A stretch of 64,000 nt of DNA. Origin: Aquabacterium sp. GTDB lineage: Bacteria > Pseudomonadota > Gammaproteobacteria > Burkholderiales > Burkholderiaceae_C. The stretch spans positions 92,991-156,990 of the forward strand of contig NZ_JAQSDR010000037.1 in the NCBI RefSeq assembly GCF_029946005.1. Direction: 5' to 3'. This document shows positions 8,695-17,338 of the stretch, piece after piece (the first letter of the stretch is position 1; the number at the start of each line of letters is the position of its first letter). The notes below the pieces were generated by a model. That model saw only the letters and a list, made by a program, of their open reading frames with translations, searched no databases and had not been told where the DNA came from. The translations under genes were made by a program, and so were the position numbers.

Positions 8695-9726
8695 TTAGGC
8701 CTGACGATGCCAGCCCTGATCGGGGGCCTGGGCCGGCGCTTCAGTCGTGTGATACGGGGCCACTTCGCCCCGATCGTAATAGATTCGGATCAGCAGTTCG
8801 GCCAGCACGCCTGTGGTCAGAAACTGTAGTCCACCCAACACGCAGAAAAATCCGAGCCAGAGTAACGGTCGCCCACCGATGTTGTTACCCAACATCTTGA
8901 GCACGCCCAGGTAGCCCAGGATCAAACTGCCAATCAAGCCCACGCCGAGCCCGACCCCGCCAAAGAAATGTCCGGGGCGACCGGCAAAGCGCAGGAAAAA
9001 ATTCACCGCCAGCAGATCCAGCACGACGCGCAGGGTGCGCGAAATACCGTACTTGGATTCACCTTGCGTTCGGGGATGGTGGCTGACCACCAGCTCGGAC
9101 ATGCGGGCTGGCGAAGTCACTGTGGCCATCCAGGCGGGAATGAAACGGTGCATTTCACCGTACAGGCGCACACGTTTGAGCACGCTGGCTCGGTAAGCCT
9201 TCAAACTGCAGCCCAGGTCCTGGAACTCCAGCCCGGTGATCTTGCGGATCAGGCGATTGGCAATTCGTGAAGGCACCTTGCGCAAGAAAAAGCCATCCTG
9301 GCGGTTCTGGCGCCAACCCGCGACCAAGTCCAGATCCTCCGTCACCAGCTTGGCAACAATGGCTGGGATGTCCTTGGGGTCGTTTTGCAGGTCACCGTCC
9401 AGGGTCACGATCACATCGCCTCGGGACGTGTCAATGCCCGCCTGCATCGCGGCGGTCTGGCGGAAGTTTCGCCACAAATGGACGGGGCGAACGTGAGGGC
9501 CGCGAAGCTTGGCCTGGGCATCCAGGGCTTGCTGGGTGCCATCGCGGCTGCCATCGTTGACGATGATGAGCTCCCAGGGCCAGGCGTAGGTAGCCAAGGC
9601 CTCGTGGACAGCATTCACAAAAGGCACGACGTTGTCCACCTCGTTGTACATGGGTACGACGATGGACAAGTGATGGTCTGGCACAACAGGCAGGGGGGCG
9701 ACGAAGGGTGTCGACACTGAACTCAT
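8695..9726 (-). CDS. Glycosyltransferase family 2, ArnC/DPM1-like, with C-terminal membrane helices
   Basis: The protein has a cytosolic GT2 domain (LSIVVPMYNEVDNVVPF near the start, then VTLDGDLQNDPKDIP with the DxD-like donor site) followed by two C-terminal membrane segments (HFFGGVGLGVGLIGSLILG and LLWLGFFCVLGGLQFL). This is the layout of ArnC, GtrB and Dpm1-like enzymes that move a sugar from a nucleotide carrier to polyprenyl phosphate on the inner face of the membrane. I chose the ATG at 9726 (MSSVSTPF, 343 residues) because the longer track frame runs into the upstream flippase-like gene. It lies between that gene and the GT39 gene, so it probably makes the polyprenyl-phosphate sugar used by the latter. 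The sugar cannot be read from the sequence. Confidence 0.88.
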   Translation of the reverse strand: MSSVSTPFVAPLPVVPDHHLSIVVPMYNEVDNVVPFVNAVHEALATYAWPWELIIVNDGSRDGTQQALDAQAKLRGPHVRPVHLWRNFRQTAAMQAGIDTSRGDVIVTLDGDLQNDPKDIPAIVAKLVTEDLDLVAGWRQNRQDGFFLRKVPSRIANRLIRKITGLEFQDLGCSLKAYRASVLKRVRLYGEMHRFIPAWMATVTSPARMSELVVSHHPRTQGESKYGISRTLRVVLDLLAVNFFLRFAGRPGHFFGGVGLGVGLIGSLILGYLGVLKMLGNNIGGRPLLWLGFFCVLGGLQFLTTGVLAELLIRIYYDRGEVAPYHTTEAPAQAPDQGWHRQA

Positions 9727-9760
9727 GAACACGCTTTCTAACAAACTAAAACGATCTTGC

Positions 9761-10789
9761 TCAGCCGGGATGACGCGGGGGCAAATCCCCTTGTATCTTG
9801 GTTTTTCCAAAGGATCTGGGTAACAAAGCCGCCACGCACGCCGCGCAGACCGCGCAAATTAAAAAGCAAACATGCAGCGCCAGGGCGGCGCCAACGACAT
9901 GCGCCAACAGGGGTGACTCGCGTTCCAGCAGTGCTGCCACGCCGGCCCATACCCCTGCTTCATAAGTGCCAAAGCCGGCGGGTCCTTGAATAGGAAAGAT
10001 GGCTGCCAATTCGCCCCCCAGTGCGCCACCCCAGGCCACAGGCCAGCTGATCTGGCTGATGGCGCTGAGCAACGTGGCGCCGGCTGCCAGCTTGAGCATC
10101 CAGTTGGCCAGGGTCAGCCCCCAGGCGGCAGGCCGATGGTGAGAGGGTTCCAGCATGGCGGCTTTGAGTTTGAGGGCCAAGTTGTGCCATCCGGCTGTCG
10201 CAGCCTGGTCTCCTGGGGATGCCAGGTTCAACAGCCGCTTCAACAACCACCACGCGCCGTGCCAGCAAAGGACCAGTCCCAGCAGGCCCGCGATCCTGGC
10301 AACCAAGGTCAGACCGGGCCACAAGGCCAATCCCAGGCCCGCCAGCACCGCCACGTCCTGAAGGCGCATCCACATCAGGCAAACCAAGGCGCGCGACATT
10401 GGCAGCCTCAACTCGCGGGCGGCCAACCAGGGGAAACTCAATTCGCCGGCGCGCATGGGTAACAGGTTCACCGCGGCGTTGTGCAGCAGGATCACTCGCA
10501 GGGCGTCGGTCCTCAAACCCAGCCACCGCTGGGGGGGCGCATGGTGGGTGTCCAGGCCGAGGACCACCTGCAGTCGGGCGCCCCGCAAACCATAGCTGAG
10601 CAGCAGGCCGCACAAGGTGAGCAACCAGATGGTGATCGAGGGTCTGTGAATGGCCTCAATGACCGGCGCGATGGGTGTGTTTGACAAAAGCCAGCCCAAC
10701 AAGGCCATTCCAAACGCCCAGGCCAATGCCAGCTTCATTCGCGAACGGGGCTTGGCGGGGGTGATGGGCGCTTCTTGAAAATCTGTCAC
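9761..10789 (-). CDS. Lysylphosphatidylglycerol synthase-TM/flippase-like membrane protein (UPF0104 type)
   Basis: This 342-residue, multi-helix membrane protein resembles the flippase-like transmembrane family related to the membrane half of MprF (UPF0104). Visible features are SYGLRGARLQVVLG near residue 50, ILLHNAAVNLLPMRAGELSFPWLA in the middle and FPIQGPAGFGTYEAG toward the end, all conserved positions of that family. Members are often next to polyprenyl-phosphate glycosyltransferases and are thought to flip lipid-linked intermediates. The start is a GTG at 10789; an ATG at 10738 is an alternative, and neither has a strong ribosome binding site. It is the first gene of the four-gene lipid-sugar operon and may translocate the GT2 product for the GT39 enzyme. 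That role is inferred from context. Confidence 0.75.
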   Translation of the reverse strand: MTDFQEAPITPAKPRSRMKLALAWAFGMALLGWLLSNTPIAPVIEAIHRPSITIWLLTLCGLLLSYGLRGARLQVVLGLDTHHAPPQRWLGLRTDALRVILLHNAAVNLLPMRAGELSFPWLAARELRLPMSRALVCLMWMRLQDVAVLAGLGLALWPGLTLVARIAGLLGLVLCWHGAWWLLKRLLNLASPGDQAATAGWHNLALKLKAAMLEPSHHRPAAWGLTLANWMLKLAAGATLLSAISQISWPVAWGGALGGELAAIFPIQGPAGFGTYEAGVWAGVAALLERESPLLAHVVGAALALHVCFLICAVCAACVAALLPRSFGKTKIQGDLPPRHPG

Positions 10790-10874
10790 AAGAGGTTGGA
10801 GGTTACTGCCCAGTGCAGGCCGGGCAGCCTTCTATTGTCCCGCATCTCGGGAGTTCGCTGCCGATCAAGCGGCG

Positions 10875-10912
10875 GCAAAAACGGCAATGGCGCACCCGAG
10901 GGTGCGCCATTG
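10875..10912 (-). terminator. Rho-independent terminator after the sugar transferase gene
   Basis: A 13-base perfect stem (CAATGGCGCACCC with its complement, 2-base apical gap) lies just past the stop of the sugar transferase gene. On the minus strand it is followed within four bases by a run of five T. It would end the core EPS operon and separate it from the lipid-sugar operon. Confidence 0.8.
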
Positions 10913-10942
10913 CTCAACTGAACATGTCGGTTCAGTGAGCGT

Positions 10943-12352
10943 TCACTGCGAACCTTCGCGGAAAATCACCACGCTGACCGTTTCGAACAGGATCAGCAAG
11001 TCCAGGAACAAGGAGTTGTTCTTCACGTAGTACAGGTCGTACTGATGCTTGTGCAGCGCATCTTCAAGGGATGCACCGTAGCTGTACTTGACCTGGGCCC
11101 AACCTGTCACGCCCGGCTTGACGCTGTGGCGGATGTCGTAAAATGGGATCTGTTGCTTGAGCTGCTCGACAAAAGTGGGGCGCTCGGGGCGCGGCCCCAC
11201 CATGCTCATCTCGCCCTTGAGCACACTGAGGATCTGAGGCAGTTCGTCGATGCGGGTTTTGCGGATGAAAGCGCCAACGCGGGTCACTCGCGAATCGTTC
11301 TTCTTGGCCCACACGGCCACGCCGTCTTTTTCAGCGTCGGTGCTCATGCTGCGGAACTTCAGGCACATGAAGATCTTGCCGCCCAGGCCTACGCGCTCCT
11401 GGCGGTAAATGATCGGGCCTTCGCTTTCCAGCTTGATGGCCAACATCGTGATCAGCATGATCGGCGAGGCCAACAACAGCAGCACAGACGAACTGACGAT
11501 GTCGAACAAGCGTTTGATGGCGATGCGGGTGCGATTCTGGGCAAAGCCCTGGCCGTAAACGAGCCAGCTGGCCTTCAAGCTGTCAACCGGCACTTCGCCG
11601 GTTGTTTGCTCGTAAAAAGCGGCCAGGTCCAGGACTGGAATGCCCTGAATGCGGGCAGACAGCAGTTGATCCATCGGCACGCTGCCGCCACGTTGCTCTT
11701 TCACGGCCACAATGATCTGGTTGATCTCATGGCTTTGAATGATGTCTTTGATCGACAAGGCTGTGGAGAAGATGTTGAAGCGCTTGTCGGTGACGCCATG
11801 GTCGGCTTCTCCGGCGGGATAAAAACCGATCACCGAATGGCCTTGGACGCGGCGTGCCTTCAAGTCGGAGGCGACGGAGTGCGCTTCCTTGCCTGTGCCG
11901 ACAATCAAGATGCGTTGCTGCACGAAGGCGCTGCGCCACGAGGTCATCAGGTAACCGCGCACCACCACCAAGCCAAAAACCAGATAGGCCGTGGCGAACC
12001 CCATGAGTTGGTACGCCTGAGTGCCATCCAGCATGGTTTTGATGGCCAACTGATAGGCAATGGGGGCGCCCAGCAGGCAACCCAGCAAAGCGCGGCCCAA
12101 TTTGGCACGCGGGGTCTTGCGCTCAGAGCCTTCTCGGTAAACGCCCAGCAAACCGCAGTGCAGGGGCATCACGAAAGCAAAGCCCAAACCTGCCCACAGG
12201 GCAGTGGACATGCTAACCAGATCGGGGGATGTCCCCGTCATGTGCATGAAGGTCATGACCCCCAACACGATTGCCAAAAAACTGGTCAGGCTGTCCGCCA
12301 ATAACTCGGACAGCGTCGCGATGGAAATGTGATGCTGGAAGACCCGGAACAT
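10943..12352 (-). CDS. Undecaprenyl-phosphate sugar phosphotransferase that primes EPS synthesis (EpsB/WcaJ type)
   Basis: This protein starts polysaccharide repeat-unit assembly by moving a sugar-1-phosphate onto undecaprenyl phosphate. It has N-terminal membrane helices, a central CoA-binding-like Rossmann domain (RILIVGTGKEAHSVASDL) and the C-terminal bacterial sugar transferase domain. That domain includes KRLFDIVSSSVLLLL, the FRSM motif, RVGAFIRKTRIDELPQ, VGPRPERP and KPGVTGWAQV. Length (469) and layout match the TIGR03013-like transferases of exosortase-associated EPS loci. The ATG at 12352 has a GAGAGG site 8 bases upstream. It is last on the core EPS strand, 209 bases after the deacetylase, so it may have its own promoter. 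A terminator follows. Sugar identity is not predictable. Confidence 0.92.
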   Translation of the reverse strand: MFRVFQHHISIATLSELLADSLTSFLAIVLGVMTFMHMTGTSPDLVSMSTALWAGLGFAFVMPLHCGLLGVYREGSERKTPRAKLGRALLGCLLGAPIAYQLAIKTMLDGTQAYQLMGFATAYLVFGLVVVRGYLMTSWRSAFVQQRILIVGTGKEAHSVASDLKARRVQGHSVIGFYPAGEADHGVTDKRFNIFSTALSIKDIIQSHEINQIIVAVKEQRGGSVPMDQLLSARIQGIPVLDLAAFYEQTTGEVPVDSLKASWLVYGQGFAQNRTRIAIKRLFDIVSSSVLLLLASPIMLITMLAIKLESEGPIIYRQERVGLGGKIFMCLKFRSMSTDAEKDGVAVWAKKNDSRVTRVGAFIRKTRIDELPQILSVLKGEMSMVGPRPERPTFVEQLKQQIPFYDIRHSVKPGVTGWAQVKYSYGASLEDALHKHQYDLYYVKNNSLFLDLLILFETVSVVIFREGSQ

Positions 12353-12561
12353 TTGGTGCGCCTCTCAAGACCGAGCAAATCGTGCAGCTATGCAACAACT
12401 TGCCTAACCCGTAATTATTTGTAATGCGCGATTATGGTCATACCGGCGGCTTGAAATAATCCTCCAAACGAGGGGGGGGCCCTAACTCAAGGGGGTTAGT
12501 GGGCAATACCGTGAAAAATTGATAAATGCACTGATCTGAGTCAAGGCGAGGTAGCCGGGCG

Positions 12562-13560
12562 TCAGTCCAAATTGGGCGCGGTCAGGGGATGTTGACCTGT
12601 CATGGCATTTTTAAGCAGGCGCATGACCAAGCGCTTTGGGTTATCGTCCCAAGGCGAAAATCGCGGCAATTGGTAGCGGTCGCAGGATTTCGTGGCGACA
12701 CCCCAGGCGGTTGATACGGCAGAGTGGTATCCCAGCTCCCGGACAAGCTTTACGTGCTCAGGGCCGTAGTCACGAACGGGGCGGCCATTGGGGTAGGCAA
12801 AAATCAGGGGCTCCTGGCCAATCACGTCGCCCAGCAGGCGCCGATTTTGGGCGATGTCTTGCCGCGCGCTGTCCAGGTCAATTCGATTCAGGATCGGGTG
12901 TGTGTGGGTGTGGCCACCAACGGTCATCCCCTGCGCCGCGAGGTGGCGAATTTCCTCGTCGGTCATCATGAGGCGCGGACGCAGTTTGCCAGGTGCCGCG
13001 GTTTCCCACACGCGCAGACAGGCTTGTTCTCTTTCCTGAAACGGTAGATATTTGACGGCGCTCAATATTTTCTCGGCGCAGCCTCGCCTGGAGGTCATGT
13101 CTTGCACGGGAAGTTGACCCAATCCGAGCCAATTCAACTCAAGTGCCGAGGATTGGCAGGCCCTCAGTGCTTCAATGATGATGTCATTGAACATGAGTCC
13201 GTCATTGATGTAGCCGCTGCAGATGAAAAAGGTGGCCTTCAATCCATGGCGCTGCAGTATTGGCAGGGCAATGGTGTAGTTGTCTTGGTAGCCATCGTCA
13301 AAAGTGATGCTGAGCGCACGAGCGGGCAGGGTGTCGCGCTCCAGGCGTTCAAGTGCTTCTGGCAGAGGCAGTACATTGAAACACTCGGCCAAAACCGCCA
13401 TGTGCCTGGCAAATTTTCGAGCATCAACCTGGTCGCTGGACAGCAATGGGTCGATGTCCGGAGGCACGCGGTGGTAGGTCAGGATGGTGAGATTGCCATT
13501 GCTTCCTCCCGGCGACACAAGTCTTCCTGCAGCGCGGAACAATGGCGTGACAGCGGTCAT
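12562..13560 (-). CDS. Polysaccharide deacetylase family protein
   Basis: This 332-residue protein belongs to carbohydrate esterase family 4 by motif. LTILTYHRV near residues 24-32 opens the domain, SITFDDGYQDNY carries the catalytic base and metal Asp (TFDDGY), and MTVGGHTHTHPILNR provides the metal-binding His-x3-His. FAYPNGRP and the following stretch complete the barrel. Enzymes of this family remove acetyl groups from N-acetyl hexosamines in polysaccharides. No clear signal peptide is present, so the site of action is uncertain. It lies 82 bases after the ATPase/epimerase fusion gene in the core EPS operon, so it probably trims the exopolysaccharide or its precursor. Confidence 0.88.
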   Translation of the reverse strand: MTAVTPLFRAAGRLVSPGGSNGNLTILTYHRVPPDIDPLLSSDQVDARKFARHMAVLAECFNVLPLPEALERLERDTLPARALSITFDDGYQDNYTIALPILQRHGLKATFFICSGYINDGLMFNDIIIEALRACQSSALELNWLGLGQLPVQDMTSRRGCAEKILSAVKYLPFQEREQACLRVWETAAPGKLRPRLMMTDEEIRHLAAQGMTVGGHTHTHPILNRIDLDSARQDIAQNRRLLGDVIGQEPLIFAYPNGRPVRDYGPEHVKLVRELGYHSAVSTAWGVATKSCDRYQLPRFSPWDDNPKRLVMRLLKNAMTGQHPLTAPNLD

Positions 13561-13642
13561 TTCCTGGAGATCCTTCGCTCAGTGGCGGTGCCTGCCATTG
13601 ACAGTTGCATTCATCATATCGATACGTACACCTAAAGTGGTA

Positions 13643-15802
13643 TTAGAACCCGGCTTGTTGTTCAAGTGGCAAAGGTGTTGTCTCGTCTGTTCGATCCAAA
13701 TTGCAAATACCCTTGGTCTTGATCCAGGTCAACAGGTGTTCGGCCATTCTGGTGGAAGTCTGCCCATCCCAAAACTTGGGCAGCCGTCCCTTCTTTCCTC
13801 CCCCACGCAAGATTTCAGCCACCGCTCGGCTGATCACGCTGCTGTTGTGACCCACTGCGATGTTGGTGCCCTGTTCGACCGTAATGCGCCGCTCCGTGAA
13901 GTTGTGCAGCGTCAGGCAGGGAATGCCCAGGATGGTGGCTTCTTCCTGAACCGTGGATGAATTGGTCAGGATGCAGGCCGAATGGCCCAGCAAGCCAATC
14001 ATCTTATGGTATGGGATCAGGGGCAGCGCCATGATGTGCCCTTCGTGGGCGATTTGCAGCAAACCCAGGTGGTCCAAGCAAGCGCGCGTGCTGTCGTGCA
14101 TTGGCCAGATCAACGGGATGTCCTTGCTGACCATGCGCAAGATGCCCACCAGGCTGGCCAACTCTTCCGGGTTGGTGACTTTGTCCAGTTGCTGGAGGTA
14201 GACCACCCCCACGCCACTTTTGCTTTTCAGGATGTCGGTGGGCTGATTGAGCTGACGCAGGGTGTACTTGGGTTGGGATGCTTGCGGCAGCATGGCGCGG
14301 ATGGCGTCCATCAGCAGGTTGCCCACGAACACCACGCGGTCAGCCGGGATGCCTTCTCTGGCCAGGTTGTCGTGCGCCACCCACTCCGAGGTGAACAGCA
14401 ACTCGCCCATGTGATCGCACATCATCCCGTTGACTTCTTGGGGACGAGAGCGGTCGAAGCTTCGCAGTCCGGCTTCCAGGTGGATGATGGGGATCCCATG
14501 CCGCTGCGCGGCCAGACTGCCTGCCAGCGCCGTGTCGTCTCCGGCCTGAACGATGATCGCCGCTGGACGATGTTGCTCGAACAACTGATCGAGTTGTTGC
14601 AAGGTGGCCGCCAGGTGGGTCAGGCCATTGCCCGCCGGGAGGCGCAACCGGTAGTCCGGGTTGCGCAATCCCAGGTGTTCCGACCAGTCTTGAGTCAACT
14701 CGAAGTGGCCTGGCGTGTCGATGTGCAAGAGCCTTGCGGGCGGCAAGTCAGCGCGGCAACTCAATGCTTTGAGCAAAGGTGATGCACGCAGGCAACCCGT
14801 GCGCGAGCCCGTGAGGCACAGCAGAAACGGCGTGTTCGGCTTGGCCTCGGGGTTGATGGAGGGTGCCACCCAACTTTGACTGGGAACTGGTCCGTCCAGC
14901 CCCTGGGTCAGCGTTGGAATGGCTGATTCCTTCAACGCAAGGCTGGTGTTGGCCGAGGCGGACGCGCCGGTGTTGCTGAGCACAGGCTCACCAATTTCTG
15001 AGCGTATTTCCTGGGCGATTCGAGACACACTGGCGGCCGAGATGTCGTGTTCGCCTGCCAGAAATGCAGCGAGCAGCACCCGGTTGCACAGTAAGTTGAT
15101 GCGTCGGGGAATGCCCGAGGTCCATTCATAGAACTCGTCAAAGGCTTCGGCGCTGATTTGCGGATTGTCGGTCCAGCCGACTTTGTGCAAACGATGCTCA
15201 ATGTAGCGGCGCGTCTCGTCACGGTCCATGGGACCAAGGTGGTAAGACGCGATCACCCGTTGCCGCAGTTGCTCCAGCGAGCGTGACAGCAACATGGTGC
15301 GCAACTCAGGCTGCCCGATCAGAAAGCTTTGCAGCAGAGCCTGGTTGCCAAACTGGAAGTTCGACAGCATGCGCAGTTCTTCAATCGCATCTCGGCTGAG
15401 GTTTTGGGCTTCGTCCACAATCAGCACTGCCCGCTTCTGCTGTGTCGCCAGCAGCGTCAGGTAGGCCTCCAGTGTGGAGATCAGATCGGCTTTGGTGTTG
15501 CCTTTGCACGGGATGCCAAAAGCGGCGATCGATGCTCTCAACAGATCACCGGCCTCCAGTTGGGTACTCACCAGCTGGGCCGCCACGACCTTTTCGGTGT
15601 CGATGTCGTTGAGCAGGGTGCGTACCAGGGTGGTCTTGCCGGCGCCGATGTCGCCCGTGATGACGATGAAACCTTCGGCTTGGTACAGGCCAAATTTCAG
15701 ATAGGACAGCGCGCTGCTGTGACCTTTGCTGTCGAAGTAAAAGCTGGGATCCGGGTTGAGCAGGAACGGCGCGCCGGTGAATCCGAAGTGTTTTTCGTAC
15801 AT
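13643..15802 (-). CDS. Fusion: ExeA/TIGR03015-like ATPase plus UDP-GlcNAc 2-epimerase-like domain
   Basis: Residues 1-280 read as the AAA-type secretion ATPase found in exosortase-associated EPS loci. It opens MYEKHFGFTGAPF, has Walker A GDIGAGKTT near residue 50, Walker B AVLIVDEAQN and the GIPRRINLLCNR sensor region. After a low-complexity linker, residues about 325-690 read as a non-hydrolysing UDP-N-acetylglucosamine 2-epimerase. VQAGDDTA, HLEAGLRSFDR, PQEVN and NSSTVQEEATILGIPCLTL are all recognisable. The HRREN motif expected after the central strand is not visible; the equivalent stretch reads VVYLQQLDKV, so the catalytic His seems lost. Standalone ATPases are about 300 residues, so this is a true fusion with no frameshift between the halves. 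It sits 9 bases after the barrel gene in the core operon. Confidence 0.85.
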   Translation of the reverse strand: MYEKHFGFTGAPFLLNPDPSFYFDSKGHSSALSYLKFGLYQAEGFIVITGDIGAGKTTLVRTLLNDIDTEKVVAAQLVSTQLEAGDLLRASIAAFGIPCKGNTKADLISTLEAYLTLLATQQKRAVLIVDEAQNLSRDAIEELRMLSNFQFGNQALLQSFLIGQPELRTMLLSRSLEQLRQRVIASYHLGPMDRDETRRYIEHRLHKVGWTDNPQISAEAFDEFYEWTSGIPRRINLLCNRVLLAAFLAGEHDISAASVSRIAQEIRSEIGEPVLSNTGASASANTSLALKESAIPTLTQGLDGPVPSQSWVAPSINPEAKPNTPFLLCLTGSRTGCLRASPLLKALSCRADLPPARLLHIDTPGHFELTQDWSEHLGLRNPDYRLRLPAGNGLTHLAATLQQLDQLFEQHRPAAIIVQAGDDTALAGSLAAQRHGIPIIHLEAGLRSFDRSRPQEVNGMMCDHMGELLFTSEWVAHDNLAREGIPADRVVFVGNLLMDAIRAMLPQASQPKYTLRQLNQPTDILKSKSGVGVVYLQQLDKVTNPEELASLVGILRMVSKDIPLIWPMHDSTRACLDHLGLLQIAHEGHIMALPLIPYHKMIGLLGHSACILTNSSTVQEEATILGIPCLTLHNFTERRITVEQGTNIAVGHNSSVISRAVAEILRGGGKKGRLPKFWDGQTSTRMAEHLLTWIKTKGICNLDRTDETTPLPLEQQAGF

Positions 15803-15811
15803 GGGTTGGCT

Positions 15812-17338
15812 TTAATAGCGGTAACCCAGGCCGACGTACATGGCTGATTCGTCGTTGGTGTTGATGTTCAACTGAGTGCCGCTGCTGGTTTGGTGGCGCA
15901 AACCAAATGTCGCTGTGGCTTGAGGAGACAAGCGCGTGCTGATATCGCTGTTCCAGGTAAGGCTGCGGAGACGGCCGATACTGTTGGGGTTGACGTTCGA
16001 GGTCAGGGTAGATTGCCCCCAGCGAACTCCTGCATTCAGGGAGGTGATCGGAGTCAGCCGACGGTTGAAGTTGAAGTCGACGTAGCGTTCCAGGCTTTGA
16101 TCACCGATCGGAGGCAGGTTGTTCAGGGCCAGTGCTTTGGTCTTGTTCATGCCTCCGGCCAAGCTGACGGTATTTCGCCGACCCATCAGCACCAGTCGGC
16201 CTTGAAGTGTCTGCCGTAGTGTAGGGGTCAAGGAATAAGGATCCAGCAGCGCAGACATCTGGTCATTCAATCCGCGCTGGGCGATGGTCTTGTCGACCAG
16301 CTCCGAACGGCTTCGTTCGTCCGGATTGTTGGTGGTGAACATTCGGTCCAGCAGTCCCCGCAAGGTTTGATTGCCGGGGTTGCTCAGGGAGGAGGCATAG
16401 GTGCTAGCCTCTCGCTCCGAGAAGATATTCCAAGCGAAGAAGGGGGTGCGGTGGTTCCAATCGACCTTCCAGCCGGTGCCGAAGACGCGGCGCTCCAGTC
16501 GGGATTCCAGGGTTGCGCGTTCATTGGGCCTCCAAGCCAGCGTGATTCCGCGGATGGTTCCGCTTTGCTGGTCTTGCGTGCCCGGCTGACCTGGCCGAGG
16601 CGCGTGGATGGAATCGCGCCCCAGAGTCAGCCCCGGGTAAAGGCCCTCTGTCAGGGCATAGCTCGCGCCCGCTCGCACGGTGTTTTCCCGCAAGGCCGAT
16701 GCCCGCAGGCCCGTCCATTCAAGCGACGTGCCCACCGGCACGGGTCGGCGCTCTAACCGAACGGCATGCCGCGTGAATTGAAGATCTTCTCTTGGCGAGC
16801 CAGCACTCGAGGTGTTTCGGCTGGATTGGACGAAGGATCGCTCAAGTTGGGCGTTGAGCTGAATGTCGGCGTCAAACGAATGGCGAATGTAAGGGATGAA
16901 CCGCGTGAGGGTTGTGGTGTAGCCATCGGTTGCGCCTGCCACAGTGCTTTGGCGGGTCAGCACCGTGGCCGGTGTCTGGCTGGCTTGGACCGAGGCATTG
17001 AGGCCTCCCCATTGGTCCACGAGCACGGATTCAAGTGCCAGCTCGCCCTCAGGCAAGGTCTGATCGGGCTGGCTGTTACGCACATAGTGAATGTTGTTAA
17101 CCCGGAGCCTGCCATCAACGCGAGAGCGGGCGCCCTCGTAGGAGCCACTCAACTCGGGTGAAGTGCTGATCACCAAGTCTTTTCTGGACGAATCACCTGC
17201 TGTTTGGGCATTGGTGGTCGCGGTGGCCGTGACGTTGATGCCAGGTTTAAGGTCCAGCTTCTGGCCTTGGGCATGAGGCAACCATGCGCACAGCATCAAG
17301 GCCAGGATGGAGCCAGACTCACGGCGCATAGTAGCCAT
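15812..17338 (-). CDS. Outer-membrane beta-barrel protein of exosortase-type EPS locus (TIGR03016-like)
   Basis: The protein has an N-terminal export signal (LALMLCAWLPHAQG) and then about 480 residues of alternating hydrophobic/polar strands with many Thr, Ser, Arg and Asn. The C-terminus ends YVGLGYRY, with a terminal aromatic as in outer-membrane barrels. Size and position match the TIGR03016 'PEP-CTERM system-associated outer membrane protein', which is always found with the ATPase and kinase seen here. Its exact role (perhaps polymer export or secretin-like) is unknown. The track start at 17344 is a GTG; I prefer the ATG at 17338 (MATMRRESG), although MRRESG at 17329 is also possible. 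All overlap the end of the kinase gene by a few bases. Confidence 0.8.
   Translation of the reverse strand: MATMRRESGSILALMLCAWLPHAQGQKLDLKPGINVTATATTNAQTAGDSSRKDLVISTSPELSGSYEGARSRVDGRLRVNNIHYVRNSQPDQTLPEGELALESVLVDQWGGLNASVQASQTPATVLTRQSTVAGATDGYTTTLTRFIPYIRHSFDADIQLNAQLERSFVQSSRNTSSAGSPREDLQFTRHAVRLERRPVPVGTSLEWTGLRASALRENTVRAGASYALTEGLYPGLTLGRDSIHAPRPGQPGTQDQQSGTIRGITLAWRPNERATLESRLERRVFGTGWKVDWNHRTPFFAWNIFSEREASTYASSLSNPGNQTLRGLLDRMFTTNNPDERSRSELVDKTIAQRGLNDQMSALLDPYSLTPTLRQTLQGRLVLMGRRNTVSLAGGMNKTKALALNNLPPIGDQSLERYVDFNFNRRLTPITSLNAGVRWGQSTLTSNVNPNSIGRLRSLTWNSDISTRLSPQATATFGLRHQTSSGTQLNINTNDESAMYVGLGYRY

Noticed and set aside
12385-12412. Second sigma-54 promoter upstream of the sugar transferase gene
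   Set aside because: GGCAAGTTGTTGC has only nine bases between GG and GC, one short of the required ten.
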